From the NCBI RefSeq assembly GCF_020085105.1, contig NC_058061.1, positions 6,147,784 to 6,211,783 of the forward strand: a DNA stretch of 64,000 nt, written 5' to 3'. The notes beneath the pieces are model-generated. The model had not been told where the DNA came from, did not search any database, and saw nothing but the letters and a program-made list of their open reading frames with translations. The DNA is from Siniperca chuatsi. Lineage: Eukaryota > Chordata > Actinopteri > Centrarchiformes > Sinipercidae. Of this stretch, positions 12,801 through 25,033 are shown one piece after another. The position numbers and the translations under genes were made by a program. The first letter of the stretch is position 1, and each line of letters begins with the position of its first letter.

Positions 12801-14605
12801 AGGCATGCGGACCCTGTCTGTTCTGTCTATTTTATTTCATTTTAACATATTTGTATCTATTAAGCAGTGATCTTTGGAGAGCAAAAGTAAAGATGGAGGA
12901 AAGAGTCTGTTAATACACAATTACACACTCGTGTTCTCATTGTTAACCACCAAATTTTGTCCCTAAAACCCAAACTTCATTTTACTATTTGATTCTCTGG
13001 GGCTACAATGAAAAGCAGATACTTAAAGTGTTACCGATAAGCAATTTGATTTCCATCTACTGCATCAATCATGAGCCAGGAAAAATAACAAAACTTTCAT
13101 GGCCTTCAGTTTCTCCAACATGTAAATCTGTCCAGGGGAGAGACAGCAACTAAATGACTAAAGGTGCGTTTCAGAGCCAGTGAACAAGCTCACAGTGAGT
13201 TTCCATGATGTGATGTGGAGAGAGAGAGCAACCAGACATCTTGCCTTTCATTCCAAAGCACAGCTGAACACAAACCAGGGAGGGACATGACACTAATCTA
13301 AATATGGGCAGCCGGCTGGAGCCAATAAGAGCCTGAGCATCCATTACCCCCGCCCACTCCCAACTCACCCCAAGCCCTCTCCCAGTGCTTATTGTAGTTA
13401 AACATGTGACGTGGAGCCCTCAAAAGCTGCTGTTTCTTCTTACCATCCCTAAATCGTTTGGCTCAGAGTGTCTGTTCTCTTCTTTTCTGTATATCTTCCA
13501 TGGTATTTCCTCTGAAGACAAAGTCATAAAGTCTGTGTCCTAGCTGAAACACTGAGGATGTGCTAGAATATACAATAATGTCAGCAGAAAGCTATCTCAG
13601 TATCCTGACAGCACCAATAATTCACGTCAGCATCAACCCAAATATTCGTCTGACTTACATCAATCTTTCCATGCTCATAAATTATTATTTCCATAATCAT
13701 AAACTATTTGCAAAACAAACAACCAAATTCAACATAATAATGATGTTTTACAGTCTCAGTCAGATTTCTTATACGAAATCAGTTTCAAACTTGCCATTAA
13801 AGTCAAAACTTTGATACCATGTTGCTCCATCTGAGCTGTGACGTGGAATCGTAACCCAGATTGTGCAGTTTCATGTGGGCCCGCCTGAGTGGAGCTAAAT
13901 CTGGTTAAATTCTTGTAGAGTGCATCTAGCCTTTAAGGTGTTGTCCAGCTGAATCAGGGCACCCCTCCCCCAAATGTGAGCAGATGCCAGCGTCACATAA
14001 ATTTGTATTTCTCCTGATCACCAACAGAAGGCGTTTAAACTTCACATGCTTATATCTGGTTGGATAGTCATGAAGATCTTGAACTGCAGAGCTGCTTTTC
14101 AGTCAGAGGTTGACTTAATGTACTGTAGCCACACAACATACCAGATTGTAAGGATGCAGTCACGTCAGCATCTCATAAAGATTAATTGCCAGCTCTGTGT
14201 GTTACACGTATGGAATGGCAAGAGGTTTCTTAAAAGCAGGGGGTCAGGGTTTACACATCCATGGTTTGAGTGAGAACACAACATCTCCTCCTGTTTGAAG
14301 CTGTGTAAAACCTGCCACCCCATCTTAGGTACCCTTACCCCTCTACCTGCCGTATGCTACCCATTAGCTGAGGGGAAGGAGGCTGCTTTATGGAGCCCTG
14401 ACACTGGGGAGCCTGATCCTGACTTAGCTTAATCTGCTGAATAACCAGCAAAAGCCCAGTGGCAACAATCAGCGCGTTTGGCTCAAGTAGTAAAGACCCT
14501 AAACATTATTCTAGTTAGATTTAATGCCAGCATCAGTTTACAGTCAGACTCCTGCTCCTTTGGTTAAAAAAGCTTGTACATGTATGTCAGTTAACTCCTG
14601 TGTTT
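9851..14605. other. Intergenic, no recognised gene
   Basis: No gene is supported. Contents worth noting are a G-run cluster at 10884-10930, a poly-T tract at 12659-12677 and AT-rich low-complexity sequence at 12010-12050. The 110-codon frame at 10724-11056 overlaps the G-run cluster and has a low-complexity composition. Confidence 0.5.
10884..10930 (+). other. G-quadruplex-capable tract
   Basis: Seven runs of three or four G (10884, 10894, 10904, 10908, 10914, 10919 and 10928) lie within 47 bases, separated by loops of 1-7 bases. That satisfies the standard four-run pattern more than once. There is no gene nearby to suggest a role. Confidence 0.6.
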
Positions 14606-14613
14606 AATTCAAT

Positions 14614-14936
14614 TAGGGCTGGAACTAACGATTATTTTCATTATTGTTTAATCTACCGATGATTTTCTTAATCAATTAGTTAATTGTTTGGTCCATTTAA
14701 TATCAGAAAACAGTGAAAACAGATTCGCAGACACCAAGGTGATGTCTTGTTTTGTCCAGAACCCAAAAATATTCAAAAGAAGCAGCAAAGTCTCATATTT
14801 GAGTACCTGGAACAAGTACATTTTTGGCATTTTTGCTTGAATAATGACTGAAACAGTTAATCAGTTATCAAAGTAGTTCCCAATTAATTTTCTGTCAATC
14901 GACTTATCGATTAATTGACTAATTGTTGCAACTCTA
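14614..14936. mobile_element. hAT-like short element with perfect 8-bp target duplication
   Basis: The left end 'tagggctggaac' pairs with the reverse complement of the right end, 'tagagttgcaac'. The flanking octamer 'aattcaat' is identical at 14606-14613 and 14937-14944. Subterminal regions carry 'gattaat'/'attaatcg' motifs shared with the 5.1-kb element, so it is the same family in a 323-bp internally deleted form. It has no coding capacity. Confidence 0.88.
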
Positions 14937-15360
14937 AATTCAATCTTCACTTGACACTCTTGACAGTTGTCTCTCAATGATAAATCATTCTGCATTTATA
15001 CCTTGGCGTCAGGAAATGAACGATCACACAATTAATCTCTTCTGTCCTGTCAGTTATGTGATTTCACTTGCGGGCACAGAAATAAGTATAAAGTAAATGT
15101 ACTAGTCTTTATTTATGTGGATAAGACACATCAGTGATGATATTGTCTTATTTCTGCTGTCAGCCTTGTTTTAAGCTGCAATAATCCTTTTTTTTTTTTT
15201 AAATAAACAATGAATAAAATGACTACGTGTAATGTGAAAGGGGTTCGCTCGTAGTGACAAACCCACAAAGAATTATCACTTGAGTCTGCAGTTCCCCTCA
15301 GCTCTACAGAGCGTTTTAGCAAGCTTTCAGCTTGTTTTGGTTTTCCAGCTGGCAACTTAA

Positions 15361-15665
15361 CTGTTCTGGTTCAGTCTCAGAACTCTTGTAGCATCATTTG
15401 TAGCCGCAGCAGGCAGATGTTTTCAATGAAAACCAACTGAACGCTACCTGCCCAGCACCAAAAGGCAGACAGACAAAGTTAGCTGGTGAACACAGTCGAG
15501 CATTTAGCAGCTAAAGAGCAAGATGTTTTTCTCAGGAGTTGGTGGAGACCAAATCAGAGCTAAAAGGAGAGTGAATATTGGACTTACATTCGTCAGGTGG
15601 GAAAAAAAGAAAAGCTGAAATGCTGATGTTGATCAGTACTGGCTGGATGTGTAAATAAGCTACCG
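15361..15665 (-). repeat. Inverted fragment of the 5.1-kb element's interior
   Basis: Read on the - strand, it follows the same order as 5460-5720: 'ttatttacacatccag', then 'gaatgtaagtccaatattcac', 'tttagctc', 'tagctgctaaatgct' and 'ttcaccagct'. No terminal repeats are seen, so this is either a truncated copy or an independent element that the 5.1-kb insertion also contains. Confidence 0.65.
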
Positions 15666-18600
15666 TTTGCTAACAACTTTGCCAAATTGTGGGTTTAAGG
15701 TTTGATGTTGCCTGTGGCATTACAAAATTACACACAATGCCAGTTATGCCCTGTGACATTATTTCTCTTGAGATGCATTCAAGCATAAATTTGACTTTTG
15801 AATAATCTGAATCAGAAATTACTACATAATTCCACATTGGTTTAATATGAGCTTATGTTCTAAACAAAGAGCAATTTTGTATGTTATTCCAAAAATGTAT
15901 CATTGTATGCATCACATTAAACATACCCATATTTGTGTTTTGTTGCAGAGAAGATGGCATGTTTAAGAATAAAGCATCATAGACACAGTATAAGAATAGT
16001 TGTGCAACAACAACGATGAAAGGGGTCACACTTTTCCATATTAATTTTCCACTACCATAAAACATACAATGCAGTCCTATTGAGCCCTCACTGGGTGCCT
16101 TTAAGACTCCCATCCCCCTACTGTACATTTGCAAGGGCCCCAAACTGGTTTCTGGATCCCAATTAAACAACAGAAGCACCTAGAGCTATTGTAAAACACC
16201 TAGGGGTGCTGAAACACCTCGAATAAAGAGCCCTTGATCTTCTCAGTTAGTAAATAATGAGCGCAGCAAAAGATCCTCTTTCAAACGTGGGCTTGCTACT
16301 GTGAGGGCCCTTGCATATTAATCTCAGCTTACTCTAATAAACACTTGCGTAAAAGCGTCTTTTTTCCTTCAAACAAACAGAAGCTGGTCTTTGATGTAGC
16401 GTTACGATGGCAGAGGTTCCCAAATACATTTTTATGATAAAAGATAACAGATGTGACATGTTCAAAAGACGCAGATAAAAAGAACATTTTTCGCACACTG
16501 AATATTGCACATCCTTCTTCACTGAGGAAGATTTCCAGTGAGACGCTTGTTTTAGTCTGAATATCGATCACACAGTTGGCTGCTGCAGGGACAATGTTCG
16601 CTCAGGTTGCAGCACCAGCATCCAAAACCATCTGGTTTTATCACTCTTAGACACATTCATGGCTCAGCCATTAAACACATATTTCTAGGATGTGACTGGA
16701 AAAGAAATTAGGCAGTGTAGTGGAGAAAAGGAGTGTAGTGTTTGGAAAGGTTTTGGGAGGATTTCTGCACCTGTGTTTGAACATATCTAGTCTGAGATGG
16801 AACATCTGGGTGTTTATGTGAGGAACTAGAAAACTGGTTATTCTATTTAACTATTTATATTCTGTTTATTTTTGCCATATTTCCAGCCTTTCAGTTGGCT
16901 TCCAATATCTGTGGATCAATCAAGATCCCAACTATTATAAACAACAACTATGAGATGGGACAAGTCATTGTTTCCAACTTGGCTCTTTCTATGATCTTTC
17001 TTTAGGCAGCCCCCCTCAGCTAGGATCATTGAGGAGTTTGGGGCGCTGCTGCTCTTGATCAATAGAGAAAATTGGTGACGTACTGTAGTGACTAGTTGGT
17101 GAAGTGCTATAGTTAGCTAACCACTAACACGTTAACCAGCCGGGAACATGCTAGCACTAGTCAGTCACAATAGCTCTCTGATCTTCGTTTTATTTTCTCT
17201 GTACTGGACCGTTTACTCCACCTCCAAAAGAGTGGAGGAGGATAAAAGCTCTTGAGCTAGCTGTCAGTTAGCAAGCTTCACTAGCTTGGTCACTAATTCG
17301 GTTTATTCAACAGACATATTGGTACCACTGACTGAAACCATTTCTCTTTTGTGGAGCAGTTTATACTCCAACAGGTGAGGCAAATTATTAATAATAATTT
17401 TGGACCCTCCAGCTCTCCGTTCCCTCACAGGTTAGCACTGTCAATAATTTGTGTGTCGAACTTCATCAAAGTCAAACTCAATGTGAAAATACTTCGCATC
17501 CATGAGTGAATTCACTGATTGCGGCGATTATATTTTGGAATGAATTCATTTTGTTAGAAATGCTGATGTGACCGGGCCACAAGTCAGAATGAACAGTATG
17601 TTTCCTATTTCAGATATCAGGGTTTTGTCACTTGATTTGCATGAGTAAAATTCTTTATAGGGATTGGAATTTGGTGTCCAGGGAACTGCTTCTTGACAAT
17701 CATTTGTTACCCAGGGAGCTGAGCTTTTATACAAAAAATGTAAATGTTACTGTGGATTGAAACTCTCACAAAATGGCTACACTTGAACACCTCCCAAGTT
17801 TTCTACATTTACTCTGTCATTCAAACCCTTGTTTAAACACTGGCCAGATCAGATGGAGGAGAGAGGCAGTACAGCCAGTATGTCCCTTTCCCGCCACCTC
17901 TCCCTGCCATCTTCTCTGTCTTTCTCTTGCCTCTTTGTCTGTCTATCTCTGTCTTACATCCGCCTCCCACTCTCTCTTTTTCCTTCTCTCTCTCTCCATC
18001 CTTCTCTTTAGCTCTCTCCCTCTCTTGACTCATCCAGGCAGAAGACCAGGAATAATAGGAGACAGGAAAGAAAACTCCACAGCAACTGTGTGTGGGGCCA
18101 AGAACCAAGCCCATGGTCTTTTTTTCCCTCTATACTATAGCCCTCTAATTTAGCGTTTATTTTAGGATGAGTTTATTGAGCTCAAGTCTCAGTCCAATGC
18201 AAAAAGCCTGAAACTCAGTCACTGTGATATTCACTCACTGCACTCATCTATGACTTACTCATCAGAAGGGGTTTTGCTGCAGTTTATTTCAAGTCATTGT
18301 GGTGTTGAAGATCAATCAAAGGGTAGGATAAGAGAACATGGAAGCTTTAGTGCTTTTCCAATGCAACATGAGACTCAGACAAGGCTTATTTAAACTAAAT
18401 CGTGTTTTAGGGACAGTTGAATGACTAGAAATGAATGTATACATTCTCCTTCTTTCATGAAAGAGACAAAAAGTATGATATAATATTTTTCATACCTGAG
18501 AGGCAGACAATGTCAGGACACTCGGGTGCCAAAGGAGTGACAGTTTTGTCTTTATGTGGCATTTTAACAGATGCAGTTAAATGCAGAATTGCAGAGGGCA

Positions 18601-19184
18601 ATGCAGCCTTTGTTAAAATTCCAGTTGCCTCGCAGCACAGTAAAAACGGGGGAATCTGTTGCCGATCAGCAAGCTCACCTGGTTTCAAAACTATCCAGGT
18701 GTCCATGTAACATAACTGCATGTGCAGGTGCAAAGAACGGAGCAAAAAATTACAGTTCTTGGTTTTAATAACAGCATAGGGCTTCAGTGGGCATGGTCTG
18801 AGCCCTTACTGTCACTGAAGATGAATAATGGGAGGACGCATTATGTCAGATGTCAACATGGGATTATAACTTTTACATTTACTGGCACCCATGCAAAAGT
18901 CAGTAGCTAATGTTTTGACAGCTTTTGATATAGAAATAGAACATAATTAGTACCTGCAGTTGTTTCTGCCATGAAAAGTGCTGCCTGATTTGAACAGCTA
19001 CCAGAATTGTAAATGAAGACTCAACATAATTCACAAAGTAACACCGGGCCGGTTGTTACACTCACACACTCAACTACAACATGCACTTCAGCCTGTAAAT
19101 CTAAATGAAATGCTAACAAATGCTTACATATGGGTGTCCATCAGGGTGCAATAATATGCATCATATTTCAGAATTGCTCACTTT
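15666..19184. other. Intergenic, no recognised gene
   Basis: No supported gene. At about 17090-17300 there are several 'gttagctaac'/'gctagc' words together with more CpG than the surroundings, a composition often seen near teleost promoters, but no splice site or frame supports a gene there. A CT-rich low-complexity tract fills 17890-18020, and frames overlapping it on both strands are compositional artefacts. Confidence 0.45.
17890..18020. repeat. CT-rich low-complexity tract
   Basis: A dense mix of 'tctc', 'ctcc' and 'tctg' words on the + strand. The Ser/Leu-rich frame on + and the Glu/Arg/Lys-rich frame on - across it come from this composition. Confidence 0.8.
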
Positions 19185-19745
19185 TTAGCCACGCTAGCGG
19201 CGTGGCAATGTTGGTCGGTCGGTCCACCACTTCGGTCAAGCCTGAAATACATCAACAACTATTAGATGGATTTCCATGAAATTTTCTACAGACATTCAAG
19301 GTCCCCAAAGGATGACTCCTAATGACTTTGGTGAACCCCTGTCTTTTCCTCTAGTGCCACCATGAGGTTGACATTTGTGATTTTGAGTGCACCACAAACC
19401 ACAACCACTAATGTCTTGACAACTATTAGATGATCTGCCATGACTTTTGGTACAGACACTCATACCCCGCTTAAGAATGAATTGTTATAACTTGGTGATC
19501 CCCTGACTTTTCATCGAGCGCCATCATTAGGTCAAAATTTTAATTTGTCCATTACTTTGGTTTATGACCAAATACCTCCAAAACTAATCACGCCCCCATC
19601 AGTTTCAGCTGTACTTTGTGTTCAATGCTAATTATCAATTGTTAGCATGCTAACACTAAGATGGTAAACATGATACCTGCTTAACATCAGCATGTTTGCA
19701 TTGTGAGCATGTTAGTATACTTACATTAGCATTTAGCACTTGTTT
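19185..19745. repeat. Dispersed repeat, family A, copy 2
   Basis: Starts 'tttagccacgctagcggc' and follows the same phrase order as 2082-2660, including 'ggatggatttccatgaa'-type phrases, two 'ctttggtga' blocks, 'cttttcctct', 'gccaccatgaggttgaca' and a 'gttagcatgctaac' tail. Here the opening is a near-palindrome (gccacgctagcggcgtggc). It does not encode a recognisable protein. Confidence 0.75.
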
Positions 19746-22162
19746 CTATTTCTTTCTGGTCACTTTTCTGGAGTATGACATGCGGAGCATTCTATCTAGC
19801 AAGTCCAAACATGCCAGATTCAAATGTTACACAGGGAAAGCAATTTTAAACATTTCATAAAACAATTTATTGCTGAATTGTCATGGGTGCCTCCCTGCAC
19901 ACACTACTCTTAATGTGATAAAATAGCGCAGTGGTAGTGAACATCCCTCTACATAATTAGTCAAGGCACTCTTGCCTTGCACCTACTTCCAATGCTCCAC
20001 ATACTGAAATGACAAATGACTAAAAATCGAAATTCCTACATTAGGATAGATCATTTGTATAATTTGCACAGCACAATCCAAACACACACCCCTCCAATCC
20101 CAACACCATCCTCCGTACTTCCTCTCACATCTGTTAGCCTTGCTTTTTCAGGGTGACACAAGAGGCAAGCAGAAATCTACCTCCTCCTAAAACTCCTCCT
20201 CCTCCTCCTGCAGCAGTGGTGGTTTCTGAACATGTGGCTGGCACCAGGACACCTCATCGTGCATGAAATTTCTTATCCTGAGGCCTCCATGGTAGAATCT
20301 CAACATAGCAAACAATGCATGCAGTGACAGAAAAAGAGACACTAATGCCACAATAACATTCAGGGATAGCCGAATTTCTTGTAGAACTAGGAACTTAGGT
20401 CAAAAGACACAGCTGATAAAATGGTGGAAGAAATTTGACTTGAACTTGACGGATAAACTCAGCTTGCTCTCTCCTTTCAATTAGTCTACAGCACTTTTCC
20501 TTTGCTGTAAAACACACAGAGGCATACTGCAACAAGATAGGCCAGGATGACTCCTACTACTGCGAGCAATTACACACAATCTATCAAAAAAGGAAGGCAA
20601 GGCATGGAAAAAGGAAGTAAAACTGCTATCAGCATGTTTGATCAGAATATGTTTACTTGACTGAAGGAAATGGCATTCTCAAAGTCTCAGCTGACACTGA
20701 ATATCAACAAAACTTCACTGTATCTTAGCAAAATGTAAAACACTGCATACACAGCTTTTGATATAGATTGTTGTGAACTATAATGACTAAGCAATTGTAG
20801 CTTAGTCTGCCAGCAACAACTTTGTTTTCTCAAAGATCTCTTTGCAAAGTGAGAACAATCGCAAAGGGAAAGAGAGAAAGCATTTAACGTGGCAACTTTA
20901 CTCACATCCTCCCCATGAAAAGAGGAGGTGAAAATAAGGGTGGAAGAAGAGTAAGGAGGAGAAGACGGCGGCTGTGGCCATTTAAATGGCTCAAGTCGTA
21001 TACACTCCCTCTGCTAAACAGTGGGTTAAGAGAAGTCATTTTTGCCCATGCTGGATGTTAGGGGAGGGAAAACAGACCACACTGCATTCTTTTGTATTGA
21101 GGTCACTTTTTTCTTCTCAACCATTCTGAAGTACTCAGCACACTTCGGACTGGACTGCAAGCTCTTTCTAATGGAGCACTGAGGGATCTACTGCACATGC
21201 CCAGAAGTGACATTGCCTACTGGTGTTTCTTTCCAAAACAGACAGAATTTCCCAAAAGCATCATAGAGGAAGAATTAATAAAGAGGATAAAATGGGTGAT
21301 ACAATATTATTATACTGTATTTTGTTCAGACTGCTTTGACCAACACTTTGGATGTTTTAGAGGAATTTTACCATTTTCCACCCCACCTAGAGTCTGAAAA
21401 ACCTGTGGATGCCCTTCGTATGTGTCAGCATGCAGTTGGTTTGCTGAATGGTGACTTAGCTTTGCTTAAATCAGATATGTCAAAGGGATCAAAAAAAGAA
21501 ATTTGATCATGTTAAACTTCCCACCGATTCCTTTTTACATACATGGCACACGGCCATGGGAATAAGCATAATTCAAAAAATAAGGTCTAACTGTAACAAA
21601 ACTGGACACTTACTTGCCTACAAGTATGTAGGATGAGTATGGTATGTCTTTACTTGTGTTATACATAAGAAACAGCTAAATAATTCTAGGAGGCATTGAA
21701 TTACAATTTGTTAATATCTGTCAAGGAAGATTTTGTCTTGGTGCATTGCTCCTTTCACTGTGACTTGATAAGTAGATATACTGACATTATTTACATTACA
21801 TTATTTAAAAATCACATTATGTAAAGATTATATCACGGAAAAATGTAAGCTGGGACCTGGTCCTCAAAACTAAATGACAAAATATGTTGTTTGTCATTGT
21901 CTTCCAAACTAACTGTATGAGCATATTCTGATCTATCAGCAGGAAAATATTGCTTTCCAAAAACGTTACAAAAAAATCTATTCTGTGGTTAAGACCATTA
22001 GGTTTAGGCACAAAAACTACTTGGTTAAGGTTAGGTAAAGTAATGGTCTAAAGAAAGAAATGTTGACTGTCAGTAGGAAATTGGGTACAAAGTGTTCTCC
22101 CTTGTCAGAGTCACATGGTTTGTTGACCCATCCATTAACCCTAACCTCCTCCCAACGAGGTT
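19746..22162. other. Intergenic, no recognised gene
   Basis: Only short chance frames. A CTCCTC run at about 20180-20215 is low complexity. No RNA gene or element boundary was recognised. Confidence 0.5.
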
Positions 22163-22163
22163 T

Positions 22164-22211
<48 letters not shown>
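22163..22211. repeat. (TG)n microsatellite
   Basis: An almost pure TG tract. The 'hthththt' and 'cvcvcv' peptides read through it on the two strands are artefacts of the repeat. Confidence 0.95.
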
Positions 22212-22213
<2 letters not shown>

Positions 22214-22718
22214 GTAACAATGTCACACTACTATTTCATTTTATTTTTTTGTCATCATTACTTTTTTTTGTCACTTTGTCATTATTTTACACTTTTAAAT
22301 CCTATTTGTATGTCTTTTTATATTATCTTGTTTTAATGCCTTTTATGTCTTCTGTAAAGCACAAATAAACATGCATTACCTTACTTCCACCTTTGCTTCT
22401 GAGACGTACTAGTCTTAATTTATACAAACACAAGAGGTCCTTGTCAGGAAAACGTAAACATATCTTGTTTAGCCATTTGAGCAGAGAGAAAATGTGCCCA
22501 TGTCTTTAAGAAAAATTACAATTACAATACTAATCACAGGCAAGGATTGGTAAGACTTTAAGAAATTAACATGATTACCTTCCTCAGTGAGTAATCACAT
22601 TACAAGATTCATTGGTAACGGATTACTTCCCCAAGACTGGCCTGGGCACCTTGAAAACCTTAAAAACACAGATTTTCTCACACAAATAAAACAAATAAAC
22701 ACTTAGAGTGTCGTTTAC

Positions 22719-22834
22719 CTCAGCACATCATTCCTGTGGTTTCCTGCTTGGTCCTGGAGGGAGCCCTACAAGTCCAAGCTAGGAGGCTTTCATCCTTCAC
22801 TGCCATGTTCTGATGTAATGTCAAGCACTGGGAC
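22719..22834 (-). ncRNA. Candidate exon of an unidentified - strand transcript
   Basis: On the - strand a pyrimidine-rich stretch ends 'cccccag' just before 22834, and 116 bases later 'GCTGAG' meets 'gtaaac' at 22718. A small ATG frame inside opens MAVKDESLLAWTCR and closes with a stop inside the exon, so non-coding is more likely. Its partner could be the donor at 24549. Splice signals alone are weak evidence. Confidence 0.15.
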
Positions 22835-23748
22835 CTGGGGGCCTTGAGAAAACAACATTGGCAGAATGTGAATGGAGGCACTTTGCCCCCTCATCAACAG
22901 AGCAACAAGTTGTCATAAGGTAACACTGATTCACAGCCTTGTAAAAGGATGAGACACATGTTCCATTAGAATCACAGCATACAAGACATGTAGGGTTTGG
23001 TAAATACTGAGATCATAAGGAAGTCTTCAGTTAATACTTTACTTTCCAGTCATCATTTTTCATTTCTTTCGTCTCATGTGTGATAAAGTATGTATGAAAC
23101 AGGTTGAGCTTTTGCAGAGGCTCACAGCATTTCTTTTCCTCCATATGAATAAACTTACTTTTGATACCATCACATATGGTGCACAGATGAATATTACTGC
23201 TAGACGGGCCTGGCCTCGAGGTGCTGCAAAGACAAAGGTAAAACATAAGGAAACTTTTTTAATATTTTATATTTTTATTTTAAACTTTTGAGATCATCGC
23301 ACTCATGACACAATACAATGCTAAGGTGTGAGAGGCCAAAAATGTCAAATATGGAGAAAGGAAGGCCCTGCACACTTTACTTAACACGCAGATATGAAAC
23401 CGATGTCGACTAAACACAACCAGGACCAGTCTCTTTAATTTTACTTTACTAAATGCACAGTTCACATTGATCTTCTCATGTAACTCTCTGTAAGGCAGCA
23501 AATAAGTGTATTTCTCCAAATGTCCAATGAGTATTTCTTTAGATTCAAAAGTAGAGAAGGGATGGCTCTTCACACTTCCATTGTAAGTATTATTATTACT
23601 ATTAATAATAATAAAGCCATGTATGAAGGTCTACCCTGATGAAGATATGGTGCCTGAATACTTGCCTTTAATATTGATTACTTGTAGAGTTGTTGAGGTA
23701 CTTCATATGTGCATTTCCTAAAGAAAAAGTTAAGAGACTGGTCCTGGT

Positions 23749-24273
23749 CAGTGGTGGAAGAAGTACTCAGATCTTTTACTTAAGTAAAAGTAGCAATACC
23801 ACAATGTAGAAATACTCCATTTTACTTAAGTAGAAGTACAAAAGTATTAGCATCAAAATATACTTAAAGTACCAAAAGTACTCACTATGCAGAGTGACCC
23901 ATTTCAGAATAATGCACATTATTTTATTTTATTATAATTATTGATGGATAAATGTGTACATCCCTCTAATGTTGCAGCTGGTAAAGGTAATTTTAATTAC
24001 TTTATATACTGCTGGGTAGCTTGTGAATGTTCACTCAGGGATCAATAAAGTCTTATCTCATCTTAACCTATAATAATAGATCATAATGTATTTGTTGATT
24101 GTATCCTAATCTGCAAAGTAACTGGTAACTGAAGTTAGCAAGTAAATGTAGTGGAGTAAAACGTACAATATAAAGTAAGAGAAAATGGAAATACTCAAGA
24201 AAAGTACAAGTAACTCAAAAGTGTGCTTAAGTACAGTACTTGAGTAAATGTACTGAGTTACTTTCCACCACTG
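23749..24273. mobile_element. Non-autonomous inverted-repeat element with 7-8 bp target duplication
   Basis: The left end 'cagtggtggaagaagtact' and the reverse complement of the right end 'cagtggtggaaagtaact' are inverted repeats. The flanks 'tcctggt' match at 23742-23748 and 24274-24280 (8 bp if one boundary base is counted). The interior is rich in 'acttaagta' and 'gagtaaatgtac' motifs. It also contains a 'ggatcaataaagt' stretch like the repeat at 62045-62095, perhaps a nested insertion. No transposase frame. Related copies lie at 9390-9850, 56869-57147 and 61386-61850. Confidence 0.85.
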
Positions 24274-24419
24274 TCCTGGTTGTATTTAGCCTAATTTAGC
24301 ATAAATACCATGATAAAGACTGATAGCAGGTGGAAACAGTAATGTCAAGCCTACCATAAACCAGAAAAATACATATTCCAACTGCTCCAAAGCTGTCTTA
24401 TTTAACTTTACATGTTGTA

Positions 24420-24840
24420 TCGTGTTAGCCGCAAGCAACGTGTATTTCGCAACATGCTAGCTAGCGAGATACAACATTGTTAGCTAGCACTCTAGCGTTA
24501 GCTAGTAAGCTACCCACCGCTACATCCAAGAGTCACCTGAGTAACTTACCTGTTAACTTCAAAGTGAGGACTTCAGAGATGCTGCTCGCAGTCACGCCCA
24601 GCGGTTGTTGATCGGTAAACAATTGAAAACCAACCTGCCACGTTTTCTGTTTCTACATATGTTATATACACAAGACATAACGTGTAAGTAAGACAGCTAG
24701 GAGTTGTTGGAAAGAATCGTAGCCAGAGCTAGGCTAGCTGTTTCCTGCATTTGTGCTAGGCTAGGCTAAGAGCGCTGGACTCATCTAACGGTAACAAAGC
24801 AAACACCTTTGGCGTGAAGTTTAATAATCCTGGTTGTTGC
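24420..24840 (-). promoter_or_regulatory. Possible promoter / first-exon region
   Basis: CpG dinucleotides and 'gttagctagc'/'gcgttagc' words cluster here, unlike the surrounding AT-rich DNA. On the - strand a 'tatataac' lies at about 24664-24671, and a near-consensus donor, 'TTAACAG' followed by 'gtaagt', begins at 24549. No ATG frame continues into it, so any first exon would be untranslated. This is inferred from composition and one splice site. Confidence 0.25.
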
Positions 24841-24977
24841 CCAGTGATTCAGTTTATTGAGTTTTATTTCTTTGCACAAGTTAAAATCAAATAAATGACA
24901 TTAAAATAACAATTGGAATCAATACCTAGGTTAAGTTACCTAAATGCAGTAAAATAAAACAGAATCTACAATATCAA

Positions 24978-24980
<3 letters not shown>

Positions 24981-25030
<50 letters not shown>
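24981..25030. repeat. (TA)25 microsatellite
   Basis: Twenty-five uninterrupted TA units. Self-complementary and likely to be length-variable. Confidence 0.97.

Positions 25031-25033
<3 letters not shown>

Noticed and set aside
17773..18153. 126-codon Leu/Ser-rich frame, with an Arg/Glu-rich frame opposite
   Set aside because: Both come from the CT-rich low-complexity tract, and no domain or conserved motif is visible.
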